Assembly: GCA_905250115.1 (NCBI GenBank)
Contig: CAJNOI010000091.1
Location: forward strand, 248,001-312,000
Reading direction: 5' to 3'
Source of the DNA: Adineta steineri
Taxonomy: Eukaryota > Rotifera > Eurotatoria > Adinetida > Adinetidae
DNA length: 64,000 nt
How positions within the stretch are numbered: the stretch's first letter is position 1; each line of letters begins with the position of its first letter. The notes beneath the pieces are model-generated. The model was not told the DNA's origin, made no database searches, and saw only the letters and a list, made by a program, of their open reading frames with translations. A program made the translations under genes and the position numbers. Shown in pieces: positions 35,122 to 45,556 of this stretch.

Positions 35122-35637
35122 CTAACGAGGGAACCTCACCATCTGATACACTCCGTTTGGGCATCCAAGTAGGTCTTAGTGAGACTAGGAAAAAGCTAAA
35201 AGGGTTTCTCCCCTTAGGCCTTTGGAGCCGAGTTATAGCCTTTTTACTGAATTTTTGATCATTTTTTTCGATAGTAAGCAGAAAACCAAATAACGGAGTT
35301 TCCTATGTCGAGATATTGAATTTTTAAAAAACCAGCGGTTATCATAGACAAGGAGCAAAAAGCCAATTTACTTGAGTATCCACTATCTCGACACAGGAAC
35401 AGTTTTTTCAGGTGATTAGACTTGTCTATGGACAAAATTTCAGCTTAAAACTCCGTGATTTGGTTTTCTGTTTACTATCGAAAAAATGATCAAAAATTTA
35501 GTAAAAAGGCTATTACTCGGCTCCAAAGGCCTAAGAGGAGAAACCCTTTTAAGTTTTGTCTAGTCTCACTGAGACTTAATTGGATGCCCAATATGAGCCC
35601 AAACGGAGTGTATCAATTGGTGAGGTTCTCTCGTAAG
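35122..35637. mobile_element. Foldback (long inverted-repeat) element
   Basis: About 180-base arms (35122-35301 and roughly 35450-35637) are near-perfect reverse complements. Both contain gaacctcacc, gatacactccgtttgggc, agtgagacta, aaagggtttctcc, taggcctttggagccgag and ttttcgatagtaa, in opposite orientation. Smaller nested inverted repeats sit in the centre (cctatgtcgagat at 35302-35314 against atctcgacacagg at 35385-35397). There is no coding capacity, so it would be a non-autonomous element. Target duplications are not evident. Differences between the arms (a few substitutions and small indels) suggest moderate age. Confidence 0.75.
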
Positions 35638-36056
35638 ACAAACAAAAGAACCATAGATGTTGTCTATCTGACCTAATTTAATGTGAATGAAATATTCAAT
35701 GATTTAATAACACTCACTAACTTTCGATATGTAACAAACTAGATTTTTATCAATAATATGTGTGATAAAAAATGAATAACGGTACAGTATAGAAGTATTC
35801 TACTCTGGTATTGTTAGACATTACAGCAGTTGTAAATAGATTACATGCGGTGACTTGTAACATTCTATCAGCTGACTGATGACGTATTCAGCGAAGCTTA
35901 AAAACCATAATTAAAATCATGTTTTGAAGTACTATCTGATCTTGTTCACGGTCTACTTATTAGCGTTGTTTATTTTAGAAAACATGCAAAGGGGAGTGTA
36001 GAAAAAACAAGGTGTGACCGTGTAAATAAGAAAAATAATAACCAAACGGGGGTGTA

Positions 36057-36074
36057 TTCGAGAAAATTCTCGAA
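36057..36074 (+). promoter_or_regulatory. Perfect four-unit heat-shock element
   Basis: The sequence TTCGAGAAAATTCTCGAA is four alternating nGAAn units at exact 5-base spacing (TTC, GAA, TTC, GAA), the HSF1 consensus. It lies about 130 bases before the small-HSP ATG, a typical promoter position. Confidence 0.8.
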
Positions 36075-36201
36075 ATATTACAGATATTAACTATCTTGTT
36101 TTCATCAATATATATGTTTACATAATTGTACCTAAAAGCTAGACATTCATCATTTACTTGTAACTCAATTATATTTGAAATAATTTTCTAAATTGAATAA
36201 A

Positions 36202-37172
36202 ATGTCATGTTGTTCACATCATCGTCATCATCATCATCATTATTATTGTTATGAGGATTCATTCTTTCAAGAACAACTTGATTTTTGTGATCCATGGTTC
36301 GATGATTTCGATGTATCTGATTCAGTTTTTTGCGCGACACCAGATAATGTTCGATGGATCACTAAACCAAAAAAATTCACATCCACATCAACTAGCGTAC
36401 CTACTACTACTAATACTAGTGATGATGATGATGATGATGATGACGTAAGTCTTGCTACAATAAGTCGAGCAACAGATGCTGAAAAATTTTGTGTTGAACT
36501 TAATGTTGCTGGATTTAATCCTGAATCGATCAAAACAAAGGTTGATGGTCGAAAAGTTATTGTTGAAGGTAATGAAGAAGATCGTGATGAAAGTGGTGAT
36601 TTTACTATTCGACAAATTCGAAAAACTTATGATCTTCCTGAAAGTGCTGGTAAGTTACAAATATTTCTATGAATATATACATTAACAACACGAACTTCTC
36701 TATTAATGTAGATATTACACAGTTACGTTCGTATGTCACACCAGAGAATATGTTGACTATTGAAGTACCTATTGTAAATCCCGAACCTGAACGTCGTACT
36801 GAAGAAACAGACGATGATAATGAAAGTTTAGCACAATTTGGCGAATCTCTTGATCCCTCATTTGATTATGCTGGTTTTCTGAGTGGTCCAGGTTTTCAAC
36901 CTCGTATTGTTGATATTGGTGATAATCAAAAAGAATTACAATTTGAAATGGAAATGAAAAATTATCGACCAGAAGACATAAAAGTCACCGTAAGAAACAA
37001 TGATGTTATCATCAAAGCTCAATATAAATATAAAAATGATAAATCTACAGAACGATCAACTTTTTTTAAATCAATAACTGTACCACCTGGAACACAAATT
37101 GAGCAATTAAAAACAGATTTACTGGAAGATGGGCAATTAAAAATTACGGCACCATTTATACAACAAAACTAA
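36202..37172 (+). CDS. Small heat-shock protein with two alpha-crystallin domains
   Basis: ATP-independent chaperone that holds unfolding proteins. Two exons with one intron of about 60 bases (about 36651-36711), whose flanks join as PESADITQLRS. The start MSCCSHHRHHHHHYYCYED is Cys/His-rich. After an Asp run (about residues 75-82), the first alpha-crystallin domain includes FCVELNVAGFNPESIKTKVD and VIVEGNEEDRDESGDFTIRQ, ending ENMLTIEVPIVNPEP. After an acidic linker, a second domain follows with LQFEMEMKNYRPEDIKVTVR, NDVIIKAQYKYKND, and GQLKITAPFI. About 302 residues in total, roughly double the usual single-domain size. A perfect heat-shock element upstream indicates stress induction. Tandem-domain sHSPs are known in some invertebrates; which group this belongs to I cannot say. 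Confidence 0.88.
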
Positions 37173-37419
37173 AAATTATTTAAACAAAGACTTTTTCTGT
37201 ATTATAAATATATCATCGCTTTTTTAATTCGAAAATACAATACATTTTTTTTTATCTATCTATTTGTCTTTATTTAATGTTTATGAGACGAAAAAAAAAC
37301 AGTTGAGAAAGTAAGAAAATTGCTTTTAAAATGAATAAATCAAGACTTTGTCTTTTTTTTTCTAGGTTTTTGAAGAACGAAAAGAAAATAACAAATAACA
37401 TTAATTAAGATCTTTTGTT

Positions 37420-38525
37420 TTAATCTTGTCGACCTTTTAATTCTCGTACAGTAACCTTGTCTTTTTCGACTACATAGACAACTGCACCCCAACCACTAGC
37501 TGAATCACGATCAACACCATTCAATAAAGATTGTGATGTTGCTTCAAATAATTCATCCGGATTCATATTTGGTTTAAAAAACAATTCACCTAAGAAAAAA
37601 TAATTTCTTTGATAAATTATTCAAAAAAACAAAAAACATACCAAGACCAAATATATAGTCACTAGCTGTTCCAACTGTAGCTAAATTAACATTATCACTA
37701 ACTGCTCCAATATTATCAGAATCATAAACGAATGTTTCACCAGTCTTAGGATCAAGACCAATAACAAGTGTAAAGATAAAATAAGGTCCAAATCGTCGTT
37801 CATATAAAAGATTTGTTAACATATTATATAATACATTTGGTTTTAATTTTCTTTGTTCACGTAATTCATATAAATTCGTACGAAATTTCAAACGTTGAGC
37901 AACTGTTTGAACCTGAATTATTTCAAAAACAAAAAATAATATGGGTACAAATTAAATGGTCAGTTTTTTATTCAAAATGATCAGTAAAAGCTAGGAGTAG
38001 GACAGTTCGCAGTTCCAAGTTCAGATGAACTGGCCAAAAGAACTGCCAGTACAGTTCCTGTCAAAAGAACTATTAAACAGTTCCTAAGAATGGAACTAAT
38101 ATGGAACTGTCCTACTCCTAGTAAAAGCGATCAGTAGTTTTATTGTGAATTATCAGTAAAAACTTCAAACTGGGGGTGAGTGTAGGTATGGATGTGAATG
38201 GATAAGAGATGGACACTCACACCCACAATCGCGATCATACCCACACCCAGGCCCTGATCGTGATTACTGACATTCGCCATTATTTACTGATCATTTGAAT
38301 AGTACTCAAATAATATCTATATTTTTTTAATTAAAAACTTACATCTGTAGCTAAACCACAAAATGCAACAAAGCAATAATCACCATATTGATAGATTTTT
38401 GTAAAATTAGTTGCGATTGTTTTATTTTGTACACCATAACGTTTATCACATGCTATAGCCACACATTCTTTACCTTTCATTGCTACTGCAACACCACCAT
38501 TGTAATTCATGATATCGTCACCCAT
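37420..38525 (-). CDS. PSMB3: 20S proteasome subunit beta-3
   Basis: Non-catalytic beta ring subunit of the 20S proteasome core. Exon 1 (38525 to about 38342) gives MNYNGGVAVAMKGKECVAIA and CGLATDV. Exon 2 (about 37912-37643) gives TVAQRLKFRTNLYELREQRK, LTNLLYERRFGPYF and VIGLDPKTGETFVYD. Exon 3 gives LFFKPNMNPDELFEATSQSL and ends EKDKVTVRELKGRQD. It lacks the catalytic Thr1 and propeptide, as expected for beta-3. About 205 residues, normal length. The first intron (about 430 bases) hosts two inserted repeats (37991-38121 and 38171-38250). The start lies 155 bases after the V-ATPase d stop on the same strand, with an acceptor-like ttgtag before the ATG. It converges with the small-HSP gene. 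Confidence 0.95.
37991..38121. mobile_element. 131-base MITE with 18-base terminal inverted repeats
   Basis: The left end ctaggagtaggacagttc and right end gaactgtcctactcctag are perfect 18-base reverse complements. Both sides are flanked by taaaag (37985-37990 and 38122-38127), a 6-base target-site duplication. The interior is rich in cagttcc/ggaact subterminal motifs that could be transposase-binding repeats. It has no coding capacity. It sits in PSMB3 intron 1. Confidence 0.82.
38171..38250. repeat. Small foldback with telomere-like arms, copy 3
   Basis: The left arm has gggggtgagtgtaggtatgg and the right arm has actcacacccacaatcgcga plus catacccacaccc. It is similar in design to the elements at 20590 and 22026, and is in the PSMB3 intron only 50 bases from the MITE. 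Confidence 0.5.
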
Positions 38526-38680
38526 TTTTTTTTCAATTAAATCTACAAATATATTATTTTAGTTTATGAGATAGACATCGATATATATATATGCGTTTGA
38601 GAATGAGACGAAAAATAAAAACTACAAGACAACATTGCACGGTTAAAAAGAAAGAAAAAACTAAAAGAGATTGGAATAGT

Positions 38681-40044
38681 TCAGAAGATTGGAATGTAGT
38701 TATCGATTCTAAAGAAATAATTTAATTGAATTACGAGAGAAAAAACATTTTAAATTTACCGTGCACGATGTTTTTGTGCGATACATTCAGCAATCCATAT
38801 AATATTTCGATTTTCTTGTTCTTTTAATTTTAAATATGCATAAAATATACCAAAATGAAATTGTCGAAGAAATGCATTCATATTTAATTTAACCTAATAG
38901 AAAAAAACCTTCTTTTTTTGATTAAATATAAAATTTTTGTTACCTCATGTTCAAAAAATTTATCTTCAATTGTTTTATCACCGGAATTTGTTCCTGATCC
39001 TTCAAATAAGATTTTATATTGCTAAAATAAAAAGAATTAAACATAGATAAATAAATATATTTATTTAACAAACAGGATAACGAGATGCAACATCTCGAAC
39101 AGCATCATAGTTATCGGTACGTCGTAATTCCTGTAAACCATCTGGATGTAAATGCCCACATGTTGGATAAAGTTTTGCTCGTTCATCTTGTGTAAGACCT
39201 GTATCAAATGAATTAATTGTAATCATAAATGCTCGACGATCAGCTTCGAACTAAATAAATATATATCAGATTATTTTATTTCTTTATTTTCTTTTATATA
39301 CATACAGCAAGAATTTCGCACATAACTTCAGCTGTAATACCACCAAGTTTTTTACAGAAATTATAAAAATCTTCAAGATATGCTTTATAAAGTGTACTAC
39401 GAATAATTTCAACATTTAATTCATCAAGATCATGTTCAGAAATACAATCAATAAAATAGGGTGCTAATAAAAAAATAAAAAAAATTTTTTTCTAAATAAA
39501 TAATTGAATTTTTCTTTACCTAATGGTGTATCAACAAGTACAGCTGTATAAAGTTGAGCTGGTGTATCAGCAACTGTTATAGCTCCAAGTTGTTCAAAAC
39601 TTCCTAATGGATGACAACGTGGTAAGAGATCACCAATAGCACGTTGATGAAGTGTACCCGTAATTAATAAAATAATATTATCAATCATATAGGCGTATGT
39701 TATATAATCCAAAAATGTTGACAATGGTTCGTAGGATACATTTCGTAGATGTTGAAATTCTTGAACAGTTTTTTCACGTAAACGATCATCAATAACATTA
39801 ACTGTTAATGGACTTGCTTCATTAGCTAAAAAATTTCCATAATCAGTTGATTGTAAATGAAGTCTTAGATCTAAAACAAAAAATACGAGATAAATTTAAT
39901 TCGAAATTCTTTAATCGAACCTTCAAGTGTTTCACATTGTACCAAATTATGATAATCAGCTGCTTTTAATATTCCACTTTTAAATCCTCGACATAAACCT
40001 TCAGCATAACCATGATCGAGATTAAATAAAAGATCGTCTTTCAT
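38681..40044 (-). CDS. ATP6V0D1: V-type proton ATPase subunit d (V0)
   Basis: Subunit d sits on the membrane c-ring of the V-ATPase and couples it to the rotating stalk. Seven short-intron exons encode about 350 residues, the family length. Markers: [20 protein letters not shown] at the start (ATG 40044), [68 protein letters not shown] and [15 protein letters not shown]. The last exon, after a small intron, gives RIDNYIPIF and TGA at 38681-38683, identical in form to animal subunit d. An acceptor-like ttttcag lies about 20 bases before the ATG. It is placed between EXOC1 (299 bases upstream) and PSMB3 (155 bases downstream), all on the minus strand. Confidence 0.95.
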
Positions 40045-40343
40045 AATTGAACTCTCGGAATAATCTGAAAATTAAATAAATCAACTATCACTAATTTGAT
40101 CGCTTTAAAAAGAAACAAAAAATAATCTATACAAATATATATATTCATATTAATATGTTTTGATAGAAATATATGAAAAGATAGATTGAGCTCAATTTAA
40201 CAACAACCGGCAGCGTATATATTATATAAAAAAAAAGAAATTTATCAGTTGAAGAAAAAAGAAAAAGCAGGAATGTTTTTGATAAATAAATCACATAAAA
40301 TCAATTAAGAAAAAAAGAAAATTAATGTGAAGTAGGTGCGGTT

Positions 40344-43300
40344 TCAGTGAAAAAAGCAAGAAGATTTTCTACAGTAAATTCTAAATGTATATTCGAATTA
40401 GGATAACAAAGTTCAATTAATTTTGTCATTCGTTGATGTTCATCTAAGACAAGAGATTGTATATCATGCCATATTGCCTAGAATAAAATATAAAATAATA
40501 AATTTATTAAGAAAATGTTTTTGTTTCCACTTACTTGTATAAGACCTGTATTATCTGATAGATGTTTTTCAATTTTCTTAGATAAATTTTCTAAACCTCG
40601 TTTAACCTAAATTATGAAAAGAACGTAGATAAAACACAAAATTGATTTTTTTGTTTTTAATACTTCTTTTGGTGGATGTTCACGAACAAGACGACGTAGC
40701 TCAATAATACTACAATCACTTTGAAATTGAACATCTTCATCTTTAGCTAAACGTTTACGAAGTTCATCAACACGTTCAAAAAATGTCTTGAAAAAAAAAC
40801 GAAATAATTAAATCGATATGGAAATAAATTTTAATTTTACATGTAATTTTTCAAATGGAAATCCACAATATTCACGTTCATATTCAGCTTTTGCAGCATT
40901 ATAATTTTTTCGTGCTTCTTGTTTTTCTGCATCTAATGCAGATAATTTATTGATGCCCATTATATCTATTTTAGTCAATTATTTAAATAGAATAATTAAA
41001 TAATTTAATTCACTTACGTTGCATTTGATGATAATTTTCTAAATAAAACAAAAATTAAGTTAGATATTTATTTTACATTGAAAACAAGTAACGCTCGTCC
41101 AAGGACTTGCTTTGCTCTTCACATTGACTGGGAAACAATTGAAAACGGACTCTCCTTTGTTTTTCATTACTCAGTGGTAAACGCAGAACCAAACATATTG
41201 GAACTGTCGTTTATGGTCGCCACACTCTACACCTCAAGCAGCGGAACATTTGAATACCCATAAAAATGCATCACCCGTAAACTCGGTTTCGATCAGCCCA
41301 CACCCTCCACCTTTAGTAATTTGAACAAATGAGGGGCACATTTGAATTCCTCGCATCGAAATACCTCAAAAAATGTCTTTCCCTGAAAATCGGTCTTCGA
41401 TGTTTTTTTGACCCTGCGGACACACAATCAAGCAAGAAATCAGACAGTTTATGTTTACTGGACTCTTCTCTACGATATTTCAAGCTTATAACCGCTTCAC
41501 AAGGCTTATTGATCGTTGCATTGACTTAGGTTCTCAAATGATTCATCAAGAAGTAAATGTCCTACACGATTTTTATATGATTTGTGTCGTAATTCATCTC
41601 GTAAACTAAATGGGCATTAACTATTATCGTATCAAATATCACCTTTGAATAATAGATAATTTTATCTTCTTACCTAATCGAATCATTGAATGGGGTGTTT
41701 TACCATCACTAACCACTGCTGAAGCACATTGTTCAATTCCACGAAAAATTGCTGCTACTAAATTCTTATAAACTCTATGTAAATCAACCATTCTTGGTGA
41801 TTTATCAAAAATAATTTCTGCTTCTTCACTAAAATCCTAAAAATGAAATTAATTTTAATTTAGAAAAACAAAATAATTTTTTCTACGAACTGCGAAATAA
41901 TTTACAAATGGTAAAATTTTAACTCTTTGATTTCTAACTGGGCGATGTTCATTTATACGTTGACAGATATCACTCTACATAAAAAAAGAAATTTCTATTT
42001 TAACAACAAAAGGAAACAAATTCTTCAAACTTACAACATAACTATCAACATCTCGTTTTAATAAAATTAAATTTCCAGCATACAATTTATTAAGAAATGC
42101 TCCATAATTTTGAACAGCTATTGTATGTTCACTCATACGAACAAATAAATAAAGAACCGTACTTAATAAACAAAAAGGCATTATTAATAGACAAAATAAT
42201 CATTTCACACATACAATGGATCATTAGTTTTTATATGAGTAATTAAAGATTTTATTTCACTATCTAATGGTTCGAATAAATCCGTAAGCATTTGTCTAGA
42301 AAGTAAACAATTAATTTTTTTGAAAAAAATATTAAATAATATATACTTCAAACCAGATGAATTAAAATTCTCAATACTTTCTGTTGATTCAGGTGCATTC
42401 TAAAACATTTCGTATATAAAAAAAACTAAAATTAAGAAAAATTATATGACTTACATCACCCGACGTTGTATTTTCATCGAGAAAATTAAAAAAATTTACA
42501 CAAAATGATTGTTCTTCACGTACAATATTTGCAATTTGACCAAGTACACGATCGAAAATCTAGATTTCGATAATTAGATATTATAATTTTTTTTGTACAA
42601 ATATGAATTACTTTATCACATCGTGTACGAAATTCTTTTGTATAATTTCTTAAAAAAATTGGATCATGATCCGGTACACCACCAGTGGATTGACTTTGCG
42701 CATGTTGTTTATCTCTACGAATTGTATTTATTGTAGAAACTGATCCAGCTAAATATCAATCATTTTTAACAAAACAAAAGAACATTTCAAGAAATATTTA
42801 CCAGCACGTTTGTCAAGCATCGGAGCAATACCTTTCATAACACCTAATCGAGCTGATTCAAAAAATCCATGAATTTCTTTTGTATAAATCGGTCGAATTT
42901 GGGAAATATAAGCCTTAATAGAAGTAAAGCAAAGCTTAAAAATAGATAAATTGATCTTTTTTTTTGATATTTACATGGCAAACTTCTTTAAAATGTGTGG
43001 GTGATGAAGCTTTTAACCAATGACATAAAGGACTAAAGGGTATAAGTGGTCTAAGCATTTTTTCACCATGACGTGGTAATTCATTACCACCTATTTCAAA
43101 ACGTTCACCATATTCTTGCGACTAGAAAAAAAAATATATATATGAGTAAAATTACCCAATATTTAATGTACTTACATGAAAAACAAATTTACTACTAAGA
43201 AAATTTTTACATCGTAATGAAAATGCTTTTTGTGTTTGTTCAAGTAAATCTCGTCTTTGTCTTATTGCAGACATTTTTTCCATACCTATTTTTATTTTAA

Positions 43301-44669
43301 ATTCTCATCTTCTTTTTTTGTTTAATTAAATATTTTCTACCTGGTTGTAATTGTACTCCTAATGCTTGTGTTAATAAAGTAGCTACTTGTATACATGTTG
43401 TTCGGTCATTATCATTTGTTAAATCACTATTTTGTAATAAATGAATATAATCATCAGAGAAATCTTGCATATCCTTCAAAAAATAAATAAATAAATTCGA
43501 AATTATATATTCTTTCTCTTACAAGTAGATTTTCTAGTGTTTCAGTTAATTTTTGAACATTCGCTGTTTCAATTTGAATTAATGAATCTTTTCGACTCAT
43601 AATTTTAACTGCATCAGCAACCGTCTATACGAAAAAAAAGAGAGTAAATCTATGATTTTATAATAATAGTTTTCAACATACACTTAATTTTTTCTCATAA
43701 AGACCTAAACGACCATCAATTTTTGATATTTCTTCAACTGCTTTATCTAACATATTCATTAATTGTACAGCACCTTTTTCCGATGCCATTACTGTTTCAA
43801 CATTTGCCTTAATAGAAAAATTGTAATAGGAATCAAACTGAATTTTTTTCTCTTCTTACAACATCGAGATCAGTTAAACGTTGTTGAAGCATATCAACAA
43901 AACGTTCAGCATCTTTTATAGCAAAATCATATTCTGACATAAGATTGGTTAAATCTTGTTCTTCTTGTTGAGTTATCGCATCCCATGTTTCATTTGCTGA
44001 TGGACGATTTGATAATGTTTCCATATTTTGTGGATCTATTTTTTATTCAAAAAAAATTATTTTTGTTTATCGAAATAGAAATAAAATGTTTTACTTACTT
44101 ACTATCAAATCATCATCATTTGGAAGATTAAGATATTTAGGTTTATCTCGACTTTGTCTTAAATGATGATTTGTTATCTAGGAAAAAAACAATATTTCAT
44201 ATTGATATTTCTCAATTCAATATACAAACTTTTCTTAAATTAGTTAGAAATTCTTGTTTTTCTTCTAATTTTAATGCTTGATATGAATATTCTCGTTCGG
44301 TTGTTGTTATATCAATACCTAATGATGATGATTGACGTTTATCATTGGGTACTGGAGCACAATCAATTGTTTTAACATCACGTAATAGAATAGTAGCTTT
44401 CTTTTTAGCTATTTCATTTGCTTTTTCACCCATACGAATAAGATGTAATGATGGTTGAGGATCTGCTTTTTGATAAACTAAATAAATAATATAAGTTCTA
44501 GATTATTTTCAAAAATATTCATATACTTACTACAAGCACATATGATGTATGCTTTATCTTTCGATTTTTTTGTTATATCTTGTACACGACATAAAGCAAG
44601 ACATGTTTCTTGAGTCGTGGCGAAAAGATCATCATTTAATTTTGTTCGAATATTTGTTAAGTCTTGCAT
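40344..44669 (-). CDS. EXOC1: Exocyst complex component 1 (Sec3)
   Basis: Subunit of the exocyst, which tethers secretory vesicles to the plasma membrane. About 17 exons, mostly with 50-base introns, encode roughly 850 residues (vertebrate about 890). The N-terminal PH-like region has EREYSYQALKLEEKQEFLTN. A coiled-coil region follows (QQEEQDLTNLMSEYDFAIKD; KAVEEISKIDGRLGLYEKKL). The C-terminal Sec3 helical domain includes SPRMVDLHRVYKNLVAAIFR and KRGLENLSKKIEKHLSDNTG, and ends IHLEFTVENLLAFFH, paralleling the vertebrate C-terminus. The intron at about 41046-41674 is roughly 630 bases and has odd base composition. The ATG at 44669 directly follows cttctag, an acceptor-like signal. First of a tandem set with the V-ATPase and proteasome genes. 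A few internal exon borders are approximate. Confidence 0.9.
41046..41674. other. Oversized EXOC1 intron with atypical composition
   Basis: The flanking exons join cleanly without it (IRL to ENYHQMQR). The interior is richer in G and C than other introns and has long open stretches on the plus strand (41078-41263, 41329-41529). Near 41540-41610 on the minus strand there is a short exon-like frame, LRDELRHKSYKNRVGHLLLD. None matches anything I know. A decayed insertion is the simplest reading. Confidence 0.4.
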
Positions 44670-45556
44670 CTAGAAGTAAATCAACATGGAAATTTTCTTT
44701 TTTGAAATATTTTTATCAATAAGATCAAATTAATGAAGGACAGAAATACTTTCTCAATTCAATATATCTTATAGATTAAGTAAGCTATTGTAAATACTTA
44801 TTGTTAAGACACTAGTACAGTTTAGTCACACTTTCATATTCAATTAACACATTGCACACACAATCGACGTGTGGGTGAAGGAAAAGGGTGTGACTAGAGT
44901 ACATTTGTATCTATAGTTAATGAAGAGAATAAGATATTTTGAAGGATTGAGAGATTCAAGGAACCAAAACGGTCTTGGTATTGGAGAAAAAGAATAGAAG
45001 ATCCGATAAGTAAACAGATGAATCACTTCAAATCAATTACTACCAATGACATCTGAAATGATTAGAATCACAAATGATAAATCTTAGAAATTTCATCTGT
45101 TTAAAAGATAAGTCATTAACAATAGAACAGATTTTGAAAAGAAGAGATTTATTTATTAGAAAAATATTTTACGCAACAGATGTCGCTATATGTAGATAAA
45201 CGTTTGAAAATTTTTCGTCTAGTTTTCATGCTCTGACAAATGTTACAATATTATCGAATTTTACTGATGTCCATTAAAGAATTTTATTTTGTCAATATAG
45301 AAATCGAAGTTCAATATTTATTAAAAGAATTAAATACAAAAAAAACTGAAAATAGAAAAGCTTGTTTAGTAATAAGTAATCAAAACATCAAGATTTTATC
45401 TTATAAAGAATGAATATAACCACTGAATCTAAAATTAAACACAGCTGAGAAAAGAAAAAGTATTTTATTCAGATCAGTACGTATTGTCATAATAATCTTC
45501 CTCAGTTTATTCAATTCGAAGAAGAAGAATATAATAATTTAGTTTTGAAAAGTAAA
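44670..45556. other. Intergenic, no gene seen
   Basis: AT-rich spacer between tetraspanin and EXOC1 on the minus strand. A weak GT/CA inverted pair occurs near 44850-44895 (cacattgcacacac and gtgtgggtgaaggaaaaggg), possibly a degraded telomere-like foldback. Confidence 0.5.

Larger units (their letters stand above)
34624..36201. other. Intergenic with foldback element and heat-shock promoter
   Basis: From 34624 to about 35100 this is ARIH1 3' sequence, with CT and AT runs and no gene. The 35122-35637 foldback element follows, then unique AT-rich DNA containing the small-HSP promoter. The frame 35455-35676 is part of the foldback arm and not a gene. Confidence 0.6.

Noticed and set aside
35455..35676. 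73-codon open frame
   Set aside because: It lies within one arm of the foldback element and has no coding character.
36267..36615. Minus-strand open frames opposite the small HSP
   Set aside because: They are shadows of the Asp/Ser-rich sHSP coding region.
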